Positions 25,240 through 34,888 of a DNA stretch of 34,999 nt are shown piece after piece. Source of the stretch: an uncultured Clostridia bacterium (GTDB lineage Bacteria; Bacillota; Clostridia; TANB77; CAG-508); the NCBI GenBank assembly GCA_947589065.1, contig CANPZM010000016.1, positions 1 to 34,999 on the forward strand. Reading direction: 5' to 3'. Both the position numbers and the translations under genes were made by a program. Every line of letters starts with the position of its first letter. The first letter of the stretch is position 1. The notes below the pieces were generated by a model that saw nothing but the letters and a program-made list of their open reading frames with translations, did not search any database and was not told the origin of the DNA.

Positions 25240-25575
25240 GTGGTAGGAATATTTTTTGTTGTAAATAATCAATTATTATTACATAAATGCTCATTAGAAG
25301 AAGCAGAAAAATATGGGGATTTTTTAAACTATCCGCAAAGTCATATGGAAATATGGGACCAATACTATTACAAAAAATTTAAAGTAGATTTTGATTATTT
25401 CCCAAGAGGAAGAATTATTTATAATATAAATGAAAAAACATATTATATCTATATTGATAAATGCTTAGTAAATGATATTAAAAATTTAGGAATAATACCG
25501 CAAAACGAAAAAGTAAAAATACTAAATGATTTTCATTATAAATGTCATAAATGCAATAAAAATTACGTTATATAA
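25240..25575 (+). CDS. Conserved-looking 111-aa protein of unknown function (GTG start)
   Basis: First gene of the operon. GTG is chosen as start because AAAGGAG lies 9 bases before it and no ATG is nearby. The protein has strand-like hydrophobic N-terminus (GIFFVVNNQLLLHKC), a central segment YGDFLNYPQSHMEIWDQYY, then DFDYFPRGRIIYN and YIYIDKCLVND, and ends in a CHKCNKNYVI tail with two cysteines, a possible half zinc site. I recall similar small hypothetical proteins in Gram-positive bacteria but know no function. It lies 29 bases before the RyR gene. Confidence 0.72.
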   Translation: MVGIFFVVNNQLLLHKCSLEEAEKYGDFLNYPQSHMEIWDQYYYKKFKVDFDYFPRGRIIYNINEKTYYIYIDKCLVNDIKNLGIIPQNEKVKILNDFHYKCHKCNKNYVI

Positions 25576-25604
25576 AAATATGTGGCAAGAAAGGAAAAAT
25601 AAAA

Positions 25605-27713
25605 ATGAACAATGCCTTTTTAATTGCATCAATAACCATAATAATCCTTACAATAATTATTGCAAAAAAATATTTAAAAGATACAAAAAAATTAATACCA
25701 ATAATTCTTTTGGGATTAACAATTGCCCTAACAGTATTAGTATATCCAGTATGTAATAAAAGTAATTTTATAGGTAAAACTGTTTTTTCAATAGTATATT
25801 CAGCACAAACTATAATACTTAATGAAAATTTAGAATTAATTGATAGTATAGCTATAAATCAGATAACTGATGGTATTTATGTTGGAATAATGTATATAAT
25901 ATCATTATTAATGCCACTACTAACAGTATCTTTTTTATTAACACTAATTGGAGATATTATAGCTAAAATAAAAATTAAATTTATAAATAAAGAACAAATA
26001 TTAATATTTTCAAGTGTAAACGAAAAATCAATTGCGATAGCACAAAAACTAAGTAATAAAAATAATTGCATTATTTTTGCAAACTATGAAAAAGGACAAG
26101 AAAAACAATTAACACAATATATCAAAAACATAAACTATATAAAACTAAATTCAAGCTTAGAAGATATAGATATAAATAAATTTAAAAGCCAATATGTTAA
26201 CATATACATATTTGAAGACAATGAAGATACAAATTTAAACCTAATTTTAAAAATGATTGAAAAATATAAAAATACAAGGCATGACATAAAATTATATCCA
26301 CTATTAAATGAAGAAACATCAAGAATAATCTTAGATTCAACAGAAAAAGGAAATTTACAAATTGAGATTGTAAACGAAATAGAAAGAACAATATTGCAAT
26401 TATTGCAAGAAAAGCCATTATACTTAAATACAATAAACAACGAGATTTCAGTATTAATAGTTGGTTGTGGCAAAGTAGGAAAGCAATTTTTAAAAATAAT
26501 TACATGGTGTGGACAAATTATAGGATATGACTTAAAAATAAATGTAATAGATATTAATGCAAATAAAATCAAAGCCAATATCATAAAAGAATGTCCAGAA
26601 TTGATTGATAATTATAATTACAATTTTATTGAAGCAGACATTACATCATATGAAGCAATTGAAGAATTAAATAAACTACAAAATATAAATTATATTCTTG
26701 TAGCTTTAGACAATGATGAAAAAAATATTAAAGAAGCAATATTTTTAAGAAGATATTTTATGTGGAGAGATAAGATATCTTATAATAGAAAACCAATAAT
26801 AAATATTTGGATAAAGGACAAAGAAAAAAATAAACAAGTAGACACATTGAAAAATGAAAAAAGCGTGCAATATGATTTAAATGCATTTGGAAGTACAATT
26901 GATATATATTATAAAAATCCAATTATTAATTCAACATTAGAAAGAGTATCACAACAAATTCATTTATTACATGATGCAGATGATAGAAAACTAAGAAAAT
27001 ATTATGAAAAAGAATATAATGTAAAATCATCAAGAGCCACTGCATCACATATAAAATATAAAATTTATTCTATGCTAAAAGAAAAATATACAGGAAACTT
27101 AGAAACAGACTTAAAATTATTTGAAAAAATATTAAATGACAAAAGATATTTTGATATGCTTGTAGAAAACGAACATAACAGATGGATGGCTTATATGAGA
27201 AGTGATGGATACATTACTTCAACTTTAGAAGATGTAAATAAATATAAAGATACAATAAATAATTATACAAATCATGTAATAAAAATGCATCCAGCAATTG
27301 CAGAATATAGTGAGCTTGATAAAATAGGTGAAAGTATCGGTAAAAAAGACTTAAAAAAATATGATAGTGATATTATAAAAAATATACCAAATATCTTAAC
27401 AAGAGTTGAACCAAAAAAAGAGAAAAAAGCAAAATACACCCCACAACCAATAGATGTACAAGACATAGTTTTAGACAAAGAACTTGTAGAAATTTCAGAA
27501 AAATTGGCTAAAAATGTTCATGAAGTTTGGGCACAAAATAGAATCAATGATGGTTGGAAATACGGCAAAACTAGAGATGACAATAAAAAGGAACATCCAT
27601 GCATAATACCATATGAAGAACTATCAGAAGCGGAAAAGAAATATGATAGAGATACCTTGCAAGAATCATTAAAATTACTAATAAAAATGGGTTATAAAAT
27701 AGAAAAATTATAA
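25605..27713 (+). CDS. Membrane TrkA-N-like/RyR-domain protein
   Basis: A 702-aa protein. Hydrophobic helices lie at about 3-20, 30-47 and 92-118. A first degenerate Rossmann/RCK-like region starts at ~130 (EQILIFSSVNEKSIAIAQKL), and a second at ~281 has a better nucleotide-binding motif ISVLIVGCGKVGKQ and later NVIDINANKI. The middle to late region (450-600) is helical. Residues 611-702 are an RyR domain: YTPQPIDVQDIVL, LAKNVHEVWAQNRINDGW, YGKTRDDN, HPCIIPYEEL, EKKYDRDT. RyR domains are ligand-binding repeats known from ryanodine receptors; bacterial RyR proteins have been linked computationally to nucleotide-signalling conflict systems. I infer a membrane sensor or effector responding to a nucleotide-like ligand. 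AAGGAAAA precedes the ATG, and the next gene follows after 11 bases. Confidence 0.85.
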   Translation: MNNAFLIASITIIILTIIIAKKYLKDTKKLIPIILLGLTIALTVLVYPVCNKSNFIGKTVFSIVYSAQTIILNENLELIDSIAINQITDGIYVGIMYIISLLMPLLTVSFLLTLIGDIIAKIKIKFINKEQILIFSSVNEKSIAIAQKLSNKNNCIIFANYEKGQEKQLTQYIKNINYIKLNSSLEDIDINKFKSQYVNIYIFEDNEDTNLNLILKMIEKYKNTRHDIKLYPLLNEETSRIILDSTEKGNLQIEIVNEIERTILQLLQEKPLYLNTINNEISVLIVGCGKVGKQFLKIITWCGQIIGYDLKINVIDINANKIKANIIKECPELIDNYNYNFIEADITSYEAIEELNKLQNINYILVALDNDEKNIKEAIFLRRYFMWRDKISYNRKPIINIWIKDKEKNKQVDTLKNEKSVQYDLNAFGSTIDIYYKNPIINSTLERVSQQIHLLHDADDRKLRKYYEKEYNVKSSRATASHIKYKIYSMLKEKYTGNLETDLKLFEKILNDKRYFDMLVENEHNRWMAYMRSDGYITSTLEDVNKYKDTINNYTNHVIKMHPAIAEYSELDKIGESIGKKDLKKYDSDIIKNIPNILTRVEPKKEKKAKYTPQPIDVQDIVLDKELVEISEKLAKNVHEVWAQNRINDGWKYGKTRDDNKKEHPCIIPYEELSEAEKKYDRDTLQESLKLLIKMGYKIEKL

Positions 27714-27724
27714 AGGAAAAAAAT

Positions 27725-28651
27725 ATGCAAATAGAATATAAAAATATAGATGAACAAATAAAAATAATAAAATCAAAAGACATATTAATTAAAGATGAAC
27801 AATCAGCTAAAAATATATTATTAAGAGAAAATTATTATAATTTAATTACTGGTTATAAAGATATATTTATTGATATTAAAAACTCTAAAAAATTGGGAAC
27901 TGAAAAGTGTAGTTCAGAAACATATTTTGAAGAAATATATGCAGTATATAAATTTGACAGAGAATTAAGGAATATAATGTTAAACTATATTTCAATTATT
28001 GAAGTAAATGTAAAATCATATATAGCGAACATATTTTCTGAAAACTATGGAGTATATGACTATTTAAAAAAAGAGAATTTTAATATAACAAACAATAATT
28101 TAGAAAACTATAAAGAATTAATGAAAAGAATAGATGAAAACTTAGATAGGAACATCGATAACTATGATGATATAAAAGAATGCAAAGAAAAGTATAATAC
28201 AGTTCCATTATGGATGCTCACAACATTATTAACTTTCGGAAATATTATAAAATTTTATTCATTAATGAAAACAAACGAAAAAGAAGAAGTGGCAAATCTT
28301 TTTTATATAAATCATAAAGAAATGCTAATATACTTAAAAATGCTAAATGTAGTAAGAAATATAGCAGCTCATAGCAATCTATTATTTAATATTAGGCTAA
28401 GCATTAAATATCCAAAACAAGATAGTAGTTTTTATTATAAATTTGGATTAGGAGATAGAGTTACATATAAAGGAAGAGGCAATGATATATCAGCTATAAA
28501 TGCAATTCTAAAAAAATTATTAGATAAGGATAACTACAATAAATTTGTAAAAGAAATGAAATTAGCAGTAGCAGATGTAAAAAAAGAATTAGACGAAGAG
28601 AGCTTTCAAAATTTTTTAGATGAAATGGGAATAAAAGAAAATATTGAATAA
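27725..28651 (+). CDS. Abi_2 (AbiD/AbiF-like) abortive-infection protein with HEPN motif
   Basis: A 308-aa soluble protein with the Abi_2 pattern: LLRENYYNLITGYKDIF, YFEEIYAVYKFDRELRNIM, then SIIEVNVKSYIA, and NTVPLWMLTTLLTFGNIIKFY. Near residue 211 it has VVRNIAAHSNLLFN, that is RNxxxH (Arg211, His216), the HEPN ribonuclease signature. Abi_2 proteins from lactococcal AbiD/AbiF stop phage growth, and HEPN members are often RNases or RNA-acting toxins. RNase activity here is inference. It starts 11 bases after the RyR gene with AAAGGAA and ends 16 bases before the first TPR gene, so it is in the operon. Most likely an effector component. Confidence 0.88.
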   Translation: MQIEYKNIDEQIKIIKSKDILIKDEQSAKNILLRENYYNLITGYKDIFIDIKNSKKLGTEKCSSETYFEEIYAVYKFDRELRNIMLNYISIIEVNVKSYIANIFSENYGVYDYLKKENFNITNNNLENYKELMKRIDENLDRNIDNYDDIKECKEKYNTVPLWMLTTLLTFGNIIKFYSLMKTNEKEEVANLFYINHKEMLIYLKMLNVVRNIAAHSNLLFNIRLSIKYPKQDSSFYYKFGLGDRVTYKGRGNDISAINAILKKLLDKDNYNKFVKEMKLAVADVKKELDEESFQNFLDEMGIKENIE

Positions 28652-28667
28652 AAGGAGACCATAACAA

Positions 28668-30542
28668 TTGAAAAAAATAAATATATTCTTAGCTATTGAC
28701 GAAAAAGAACTAAGCGATGAAAGAGAAGAAATAGGAAATTTTATAAGAGATTTAAATGATAAATTTGAAGTTTTTGATATATATTTTAAATTAATAACAG
28801 ACGAAAACTCTCAAGAAATAAAAGAGGAAGATATAAAAAATAGTGAATTATTTTTCATTATGTTTTATAAACAAGCAAAAGAAAAACTTGTAAAAGAATT
28901 TAATATAGCATATGATTTATTTAAAGAAAATCAAAACCCAAAAATAGCAACATATATAAGAAAAACAGATGATAATGATGAAAGCATGATAAACTTTTTA
29001 AAACATTTAGATGAAGAATTAGGACATTATTATAATCAATATGAAAATATAGATACAATAAAATTAAATATCATTTTACAATTAAAAGCATTAAATTTAG
29101 AAACAGGAAATATAGAGATTGAAGAAGGAAAAATATTAATTAACAAACAAGAAATAATGACTTTAGAAAATATACCAATGATATTTAATAATAAACAATT
29201 AATAAGTTTAAAAGAAGAATATAATAAATTAGAAAAAGAATACTGGGAATATAGAGAAAAAATAAAAAAGAACCCAGAGGACGATGATAGTTTTAATAAA
29301 TTTGAAAAAATAAAAATTAAAAAAACAGATATTCAAAACTCAATATATGAATTAGAAAAAAACATAATAGAGTTAGAAAGTAATTTTGTTAAGGTATCTT
29401 TAAAAGACAATCTTTCAAGAAGACAAATATATGCTCAAAAATGTTTAGAAAAAGGAGACTTAGAAGAAGCCAAAAAAGCCTTAGAATTTGATGAAATAAA
29501 AAAAGATGGTGATAGATTATTAGCATTACAGGAAGAACGAAAAAAAGAATTACAAGTAATTGTAAATGAATTACTACAAAGAACAAATGTATTACAATTA
29601 GATATTAACAACCCAAATAGATTTGACGAAATAGAAAAAACATTTCAAGAAGCAATGAAAATAGATGAAATGGGAGATTTAAACAGAACAAGTCTAGTAA
29701 AATATGCCGATTATTTAGTAAGACAAAAACAATATGACAAAGCATTAAAAATTGCAAAGAGAAGACTGGAATATTTAGACACACAAACAACATTTGAAAA
29801 ATATAATAGACAAAATAATAGCCTAGAATTTATAGTGAATTTAATAGAAACATATGAAAAACTGGGATTAATATATATGCAAAAGAAAGATAGAAAAAAT
29901 GCGTTTCATTATATTAATAAATTTATGAAAACATGTGAGTCATTCTCAAAACCAGGTGGAAACTTATCAAAATATTTTAGATGGTATTTAGCTAATTCAT
30001 ATAATTACTTTGCTGCACTCCTAGAGGAACAAAAAGATTTAAAAAATGCTAAAAAATATTTGAATGAAGCTACAATGTTAATGTCTGAAGAATTTCAAGA
30101 CAATAAAAGTGGAAATTCTATTTTATATTTAGAACTATTTTCAAGAAACCTAGCAAATATATGTATAAAATTAAAAGAATATGAACAAGCAGAAGAATTC
30201 TTTACATTAGTTGTTAAATTAGAACAAGGTATATTTAAATATAATGAAGAAAAATTCACAGAAATATTAGGAAACTCTTATTTTGGATTAGCAACTGCAT
30301 ATAGAAAAAATAAAAAATATAAGGATGCAGAAAACAGCTATATAAAGGCATTACAATTTGAAAATATGGTAAAAAATAAAAATCTAAATAATAAAAATGA
30401 AATGTTAATATATTATGGATTAGGGGTAACATATGCAAAATTAGGAAATATCGAAAAAACGAATGAATGTACTAATATGCTTCTAAAATTAAAAAGAGAG
30501 CAGAAAAAAAGGCAAAAAATAAAAAAATATAATAATAAATAA
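28668..30542 (+). CDS. TIR/DUF4062-like and TPR protein, shorter paralogue (TTG start)
   Basis: A 624-aa protein. TTG is the start: AAAGGAG is correctly spaced and the downstream paralogue aligns from its own ATG with the same residues MKKINIFLAIDE. Residues 1-140 form a Rossmann-like domain resembling DUF4062/TIR: IFLAIDEKELSDEREEIG, a strand SELFFIMFY and then KEFNIAYD. Residues ~140-240 are a linker and coiled coil (KLEKEYWEYREKIKK). From about 250 on are TPR-like helical repeats (YAQKCLEKGDLEEAKKALEF, YEKLGLIYMQKKDRKNAFHY, YFGLATAYRKNKKYKDAENSY). The Lys-rich C-terminus ends in KKRQKIKKYNNK. N-terminal domains of this kind coupled to TPRs suggest an effector with a sensing scaffold. Enzyme activity is not proven. 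Confidence 0.8.
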   Translation: MKKINIFLAIDEKELSDEREEIGNFIRDLNDKFEVFDIYFKLITDENSQEIKEEDIKNSELFFIMFYKQAKEKLVKEFNIAYDLFKENQNPKIATYIRKTDDNDESMINFLKHLDEELGHYYNQYENIDTIKLNIILQLKALNLETGNIEIEEGKILINKQEIMTLENIPMIFNNKQLISLKEEYNKLEKEYWEYREKIKKNPEDDDSFNKFEKIKIKKTDIQNSIYELEKNIIELESNFVKVSLKDNLSRRQIYAQKCLEKGDLEEAKKALEFDEIKKDGDRLLALQEERKKELQVIVNELLQRTNVLQLDINNPNRFDEIEKTFQEAMKIDEMGDLNRTSLVKYADYLVRQKQYDKALKIAKRRLEYLDTQTTFEKYNRQNNSLEFIVNLIETYEKLGLIYMQKKDRKNAFHYINKFMKTCESFSKPGGNLSKYFRWYLANSYNYFAALLEEQKDLKNAKKYLNEATMLMSEEFQDNKSGNSILYLELFSRNLANICIKLKEYEQAEEFFTLVVKLEQGIFKYNEEKFTEILGNSYFGLATAYRKNKKYKDAENSYIKALQFENMVKNKNLNNKNEMLIYYGLGVTYAKLGNIEKTNECTNMLLKLKREQKKRQKIKKYNNK

Positions 30543-30566
30543 AAAATATTATTGAAGGGGTAAAAT

Positions 30567-33500
30567 ATGAAAAAAATAAATATATTTTTGGCAATTGATG
30601 AGCAAGAATTAAATGGAGAAAGAGAAGAAATAGGAAATTTTATAAGAGATCTAAATGATAAATTTGAAAAATTTGATATATATTTCAAATTAATAACAGA
30701 CGAAAATTCCCAAGAAATAAAAGAGGAAGATATAAAAAATAGTGAATTATTTTTCATTATGTTTTATAAACAAGCAAAAGAAAAACTTATAAAAGAATTT
30801 AATATAGCTTATGATTTATTCAAAGAAAATCGAAATCCAAAAATAACTACATATATAAGAAAAACAGACAATAGTGACGAAAGCATGATGAAATTTTTGA
30901 AGCGTTTAGATGAAGAGCTAGGACATTATTATAATCAATATGAAAATATAGATACAATAAAATTAAATATCATTTTGCAATTAAAAGCAATGGAATTAGA
31001 TGTCGCAAAAATAGAAGTAGAAGAAGGAAAAATTTTTATAAATAAACAAGAAATAATGACCTTAGAAAATATCCCAATGATATTTAATAATAAGCAATTA
31101 ACAAGTTTAAAAGAAGAAGCTAGTAAGTTAGATAAAGAATATTATGAATATAGAGAAAAAATAAGAGAAAATCCAGATGACGATAAACTTCTTAATAATT
31201 TTATAGAAATAAAAAATAAAAGATCTCAAGTTCAAAGCTCAATATATGAGTTAGAAAAAAGCATTATAGAATTAGAAAGTAGTTTCTTAGGAATTTCAAT
31301 GAAAGGTAACCTTTCTAGAAGACAAATATATGCCCAAAAATGTCTAGAAAAAGGAGATTTAGAAGAGGCAAAAAAAGCATTAGAGTTTGAAGAAATAAAA
31401 AATGATGGAGAAAGAATATTAAAACTTCAAAAAGAACGTAAAAAAGAATTACAAGTAATTGTAAACGAATTACTACAAAGAATTGACTTACTAAAAATAG
31501 ATATAAATAATCAAAACAGATTTGAAGAAATAGAACAGATTTTTCAAGAAGCAATAAAATTAGATGAAGAAGGGGATTTAAATAGAAAAAGCTTAGATAA
31601 TTATATAAGTTATTTACATGACCAAAATCAAGTATCAAAAGCTTTAAAAATCGCAGAAAGATATTTAGGATATCTTAGCCTAGAAAATACCAAAGAAAAA
31701 TTTATTCAAGAAGAAAACCTTGAAATTTATAATATAAAGCTATCTCGTCTATATAATTTATTAGGTATTTTTTATGATGATACTGACAATAAGGAAAAAG
31801 CAGAAGAACTATATTTAAAGGCAATTGAAATATGTGAAGATGTGATTAAAATAGAAACAAGCTACAAATATTTTTTATCAGCATATTATAATAATTATGG
31901 AAATATTAAAAAGGACAAAGAAGAGATTGAAGAGTCTAAGGAGTGTTATTTAAAGGCTATTAAAATGGACGAATCAGATGCAATTCCATATTTAAACTTG
32001 GGTTTATTATATACTAATATTGGAAATTATGAAGAAGCAGAAAATACCTATTTAACAGGAATAAATATACTTGAAAAAAATATGGAAGAAAACAATACAG
32101 CAGATAATAAAAACAAAATGTCATTTTTTAGAAATTTAGCTTCTTTATATCGCCAAATATCTAAATATAAGAAATCTAAAGAATATATATTAAAATCTAT
32201 TGAATTAGGAGAAAAATTAGTAGAAAGAAATGCAGAAGCATTTGAAAGCGAACTTGCACAATCATATTGGGAGATAAGCGATTTATACAAATGTACAAAT
32301 AATTATGATGATGCTTTTATATATGCTAAAAAAGCTGAAAAAATTTTTACAAGACTAGCCAGTGAAAAGCCAGATATATATAAGAAAAGTTTACTAGATT
32401 CTATTAGAAATATATATTTATTATATGAAAAAACTCAAGATTATGAATCAGCAATAAAAGATGCAGAATCTTATATGAAAATATGTAATGAAATGATAAC
32501 TGAAAATAAAGACAAATACAGTGCAGCTTTGAGTGAAACATATGAATTTTTAGGAAGAATATATAAAAAGAAATATGATTATAGAAAATCAGAAGAATAT
32601 TATTTAAAAGAAATTGAAACTTATAAAAATATATCTCCACAAAAATTTAATAAGTATATAAAAGATTTAGCATATACATATGAAAATTTAGCAATATTAT
32701 ATAAAACATTGGGTGAAAAAGAAAAATCAAAAAAATATTATGAAGAAACAATTAAAATATATAAAGAAATTATATCAGGAAAAAAAGAAATAATTGATAC
32801 TCAAGAAGCAAAATATAACAAATTTATAGGAAGCTTATATAAAAAAATAGAACAATATGATGAAGCAGAAAAATATTACAATAAAGCAATAACAATATAT
32901 GAAAAATATATAGATAGTGAATATGATAGTTATAAAGAAAAATTATCAGAAATATATAAATTATTGGCTAGTATATATGAAAAAATAAAAAAACCTGAAG
33001 AAGCGGAAGAAAATCTAAGAAAAGCAATAAATATACAAGAAAAACTTGCACAAAAAGATGAAGAAGTATATGGTAAATTTCTTGTAGATATTTATAAAAG
33101 CTTTGCTGATTTCATGTCTAAAAATAATTCAAATAACCAAGAAGCAGAAATATACTATAAAAAGATTATTAAAATAATAGAAAATTTAGATAAAGAAAAC
33201 GAAGAAATGTATGCTAATAATTTGGCAAAAGCCTATAGAGATTTAGCAATATTCTATTATGATATAGAAGAAAATAAGAAATCAAAAGAATATTGTATAA
33301 AGGCATTACATTTGTTAGAAAATATTAAAAAACCAGAAGATAAAAAACAATTTAATAATAATTTAGGAGTTTTATATAATAGATTAGGTGCAATCTATGC
33401 TAAAAATAATGAGTCAAAAGAGTCAGAAAAATATTATTTAAAATCAATTAAAGAATATGAAGAAAATATAAAAATAATTAATCAATCTGATAAGGAATCT

Positions 33501-34421
33501 TTAGAATATATTTATGAATGTTTATATATAACTTATAAAGGAATAAAAGATTACGAAAAATCAGAAAAATATTGTTTAGAATTAATAAAAATATTACAAG
33601 AGCTAATAATAAGCGAAGAAAAGAACTATGAAAATAAATTATTTAGAGCTTATATAGATATGGGAGATATTTTATTTCACCAAGAAAATACTAAAAAGGC
33701 AGAAGAATATTCTATTAAAGCCTTAAAAATGGCAGAAAAGAATTCTATTGATACTTCTGAAAAAGACTTAATGGATATATATATTGATTTGGGAAATATA
33801 TACATGAAGATGAAAAATATAAGAAAGTTAAATATATTTTATTCTAAAGCTATAGATGTATCAGAGAAAATGTCAATAGAAAATTTTAAAAAGTATAAAG
33901 AGGTACTATGCACATTATATAATAACTTGGGTACTATGAACTCTAAAAAACATAATTATAAAGAAGCACTACAATATTATGCAAAAGCAATAGAAATTGC
34001 AGAAAGAAACATAAAAAATCAATATAATTCGAATTTGCAACTTTATTATAGGAACATTGGAACTACATATGGAAAAATGAAAAAATATAATGAAGCAATA
34101 GATTTTTATTATAAATCTTTAAAAATTTTAGAAAAATCTCCTAATAAGAATACTAGTGAGTATAAAGAAGAAGCATATGAAATATATTATTCTATATCAG
34201 ACACATATAAAAATAATAATGATATGAAAGAAGCAGAAAAAAATGGATTAAAATGTATAGAATTTGCAGAAGAACTATATAAAGAAGATCCTAATAAGTT
34301 TAAAACTATATTAACTTATGCTTATGGTAATATTGTTCGTGTTTATTTAAAAATGAAAAAATATGACGAAATGAGGGAAATAGCTTTTAAAATTATGGAA
34401 CTAAAACAAAAAGGAAAGTAA
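30567..34421 (+). CDS. TIR/DUF4062-like and TPR protein, giant paralogue
   Basis: A 1284-aa protein whose first ~140 residues differ from the upstream paralogue at only about a dozen positions by my count, and similarity stays high to about residue 300. After that it diverges into a far longer superhelix, by eye 15 or more TPR-like units of 40-50 residues (for example YENLAILYKTLGEKEKSKKY, YNNLGTMNSKKHNYKEALQY, YRNIGTTYGKMKKYNEAIDF), running almost to the C-terminus. The long units with a linker helix resemble the kinesin-light-chain/STAND-type TPR style. No NTPase motif (Walker A) is visible between the domains. The ATG follows GAAGGGG and the next ORF starts 2 bases after its stop. Likely a sensor or scaffold for a protein or phage ligand; this is inference. 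Confidence 0.82.
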   Translation: MKKINIFLAIDEQELNGEREEIGNFIRDLNDKFEKFDIYFKLITDENSQEIKEEDIKNSELFFIMFYKQAKEKLIKEFNIAYDLFKENRNPKITTYIRKTDNSDESMMKFLKRLDEELGHYYNQYENIDTIKLNIILQLKAMELDVAKIEVEEGKIFINKQEIMTLENIPMIFNNKQLTSLKEEASKLDKEYYEYREKIRENPDDDKLLNNFIEIKNKRSQVQSSIYELEKSIIELESSFLGISMKGNLSRRQIYAQKCLEKGDLEEAKKALEFEEIKNDGERILKLQKERKKELQVIVNELLQRIDLLKIDINNQNRFEEIEQIFQEAIKLDEEGDLNRKSLDNYISYLHDQNQVSKALKIAERYLGYLSLENTKEKFIQEENLEIYNIKLSRLYNLLGIFYDDTDNKEKAEELYLKAIEICEDVIKIETSYKYFLSAYYNNYGNIKKDKEEIEESKECYLKAIKMDESDAIPYLNLGLLYTNIGNYEEAENTYLTGINILEKNMEENNTADNKNKMSFFRNLASLYRQISKYKKSKEYILKSIELGEKLVERNAEAFESELAQSYWEISDLYKCTNNYDDAFIYAKKAEKIFTRLASEKPDIYKKSLLDSIRNIYLLYEKTQDYESAIKDAESYMKICNEMITENKDKYSAALSETYEFLGRIYKKKYDYRKSEEYYLKEIETYKNISPQKFNKYIKDLAYTYENLAILYKTLGEKEKSKKYYEETIKIYKEIISGKKEIIDTQEAKYNKFIGSLYKKIEQYDEAEKYYNKAITIYEKYIDSEYDSYKEKLSEIYKLLASIYEKIKKPEEAEENLRKAINIQEKLAQKDEEVYGKFLVDIYKSFADFMSKNNSNNQEAEIYYKKIIKIIENLDKENEEMYANNLAKAYRDLAIFYYDIEENKKSKEYCIKALHLLENIKKPEDKKQFNNNLGVLYNRLGAIYAKNNESKESEKYYLKSIKEYEENIKIINQSDKESLEYIYECLYITYKGIKDYEKSEKYCLELIKILQELIISEEKNYENKLFRAYIDMGDILFHQENTKKAEEYSIKALKMAEKNSIDTSEKDLMDIYIDLGNIYMKMKNIRKLNIFYSKAIDVSEKMSIENFKKYKEVLCTLYNNLGTMNSKKHNYKEALQYYAKAIEIAERNIKNQYNSNLQLYYRNIGTTYGKMKKYNEAIDFYYKSLKILEKSPNKNTSEYKEEAYEIYYSISDTYKNNNDMKEAEKNGLKCIEFAEELYKEDPNKFKTILTYAYGNIVRVYLKMKKYDEMREIAFKIMELKQKGK

Positions 34422-34423
34422 TT

Positions 34424-34870
34424 ATGAAAAAAAGAATCAAAATTTTTTTAGCATCTTCAATAAATGAGTTTAAAGATGAAAGAAATCAAATTGGAAATTG
34501 TATAAGAAAATTACAAGATAGGTTGATTGATGACGGTATCAGAATTAATTTATTTGAATGTGAATTTTTTGACAATACAGTTTCAATAAAAAGAAAACAG
34601 GAAGAATACAATAAAGAAATACCAACATCAGATATATTTATAATGCTTGTTGGAGAAAAAATTGGGCAATATACATTAGAAGAATTTAATATTGCTAAAA
34701 TCAGCCAAGTAAAATTGATTCAAGTAATATTTAAAGATGTTAAGCATAATAAAGATGTAGAAAAATTAATTCAAGATATAAATAAAGATGATAATATAAA
34801 AATGTATACATATAAAACAAAAGAAGATTTAAATTTATTTATAGAAAAAATGATATTAGAACAAGAATAA
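34424..34870 (+). CDS. Stand-alone TIR/DUF4062-like domain protein
   Basis: A 148-aa protein, divergent from but alignable with the N-terminal domains of the two TPR genes: KIFLASSINEFKDERNQIGN, a SDIFIMLVGEKIG strand, and TLEEFNIAKI, keeping the EFNIA motif of the other two. Its start, KIFLASSINEF, is closer to the canonical DUF4062 pattern than theirs. It ends where their linker begins, so it is either a genuine single-domain protein or a third paralogue cut short. A terminator follows 18 bases after the stop and a mobile-element-like sequence begins about 60 bases after that. Its ATG is 2 bases after the giant gene's stop, indicating coupling. Confidence 0.75.
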   Translation: MKKRIKIFLASSINEFKDERNQIGNCIRKLQDRLIDDGIRINLFECEFFDNTVSIKRKQEEYNKEIPTSDIFIMLVGEKIGQYTLEEFNIAKISQVKLIQVIFKDVKHNKDVEKLIQDINKDDNIKMYTYKTKEDLNLFIEKMILEQE

Positions 34871-34888
34871 AATATTTTTAGAAATAAG

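Noticed and set aside
30567..34421. STAND NTPase between the N-terminal domain and the TPR array
   Set aside because: No Walker A or Walker B motif is visible; the region between is coiled coil and TPR only.
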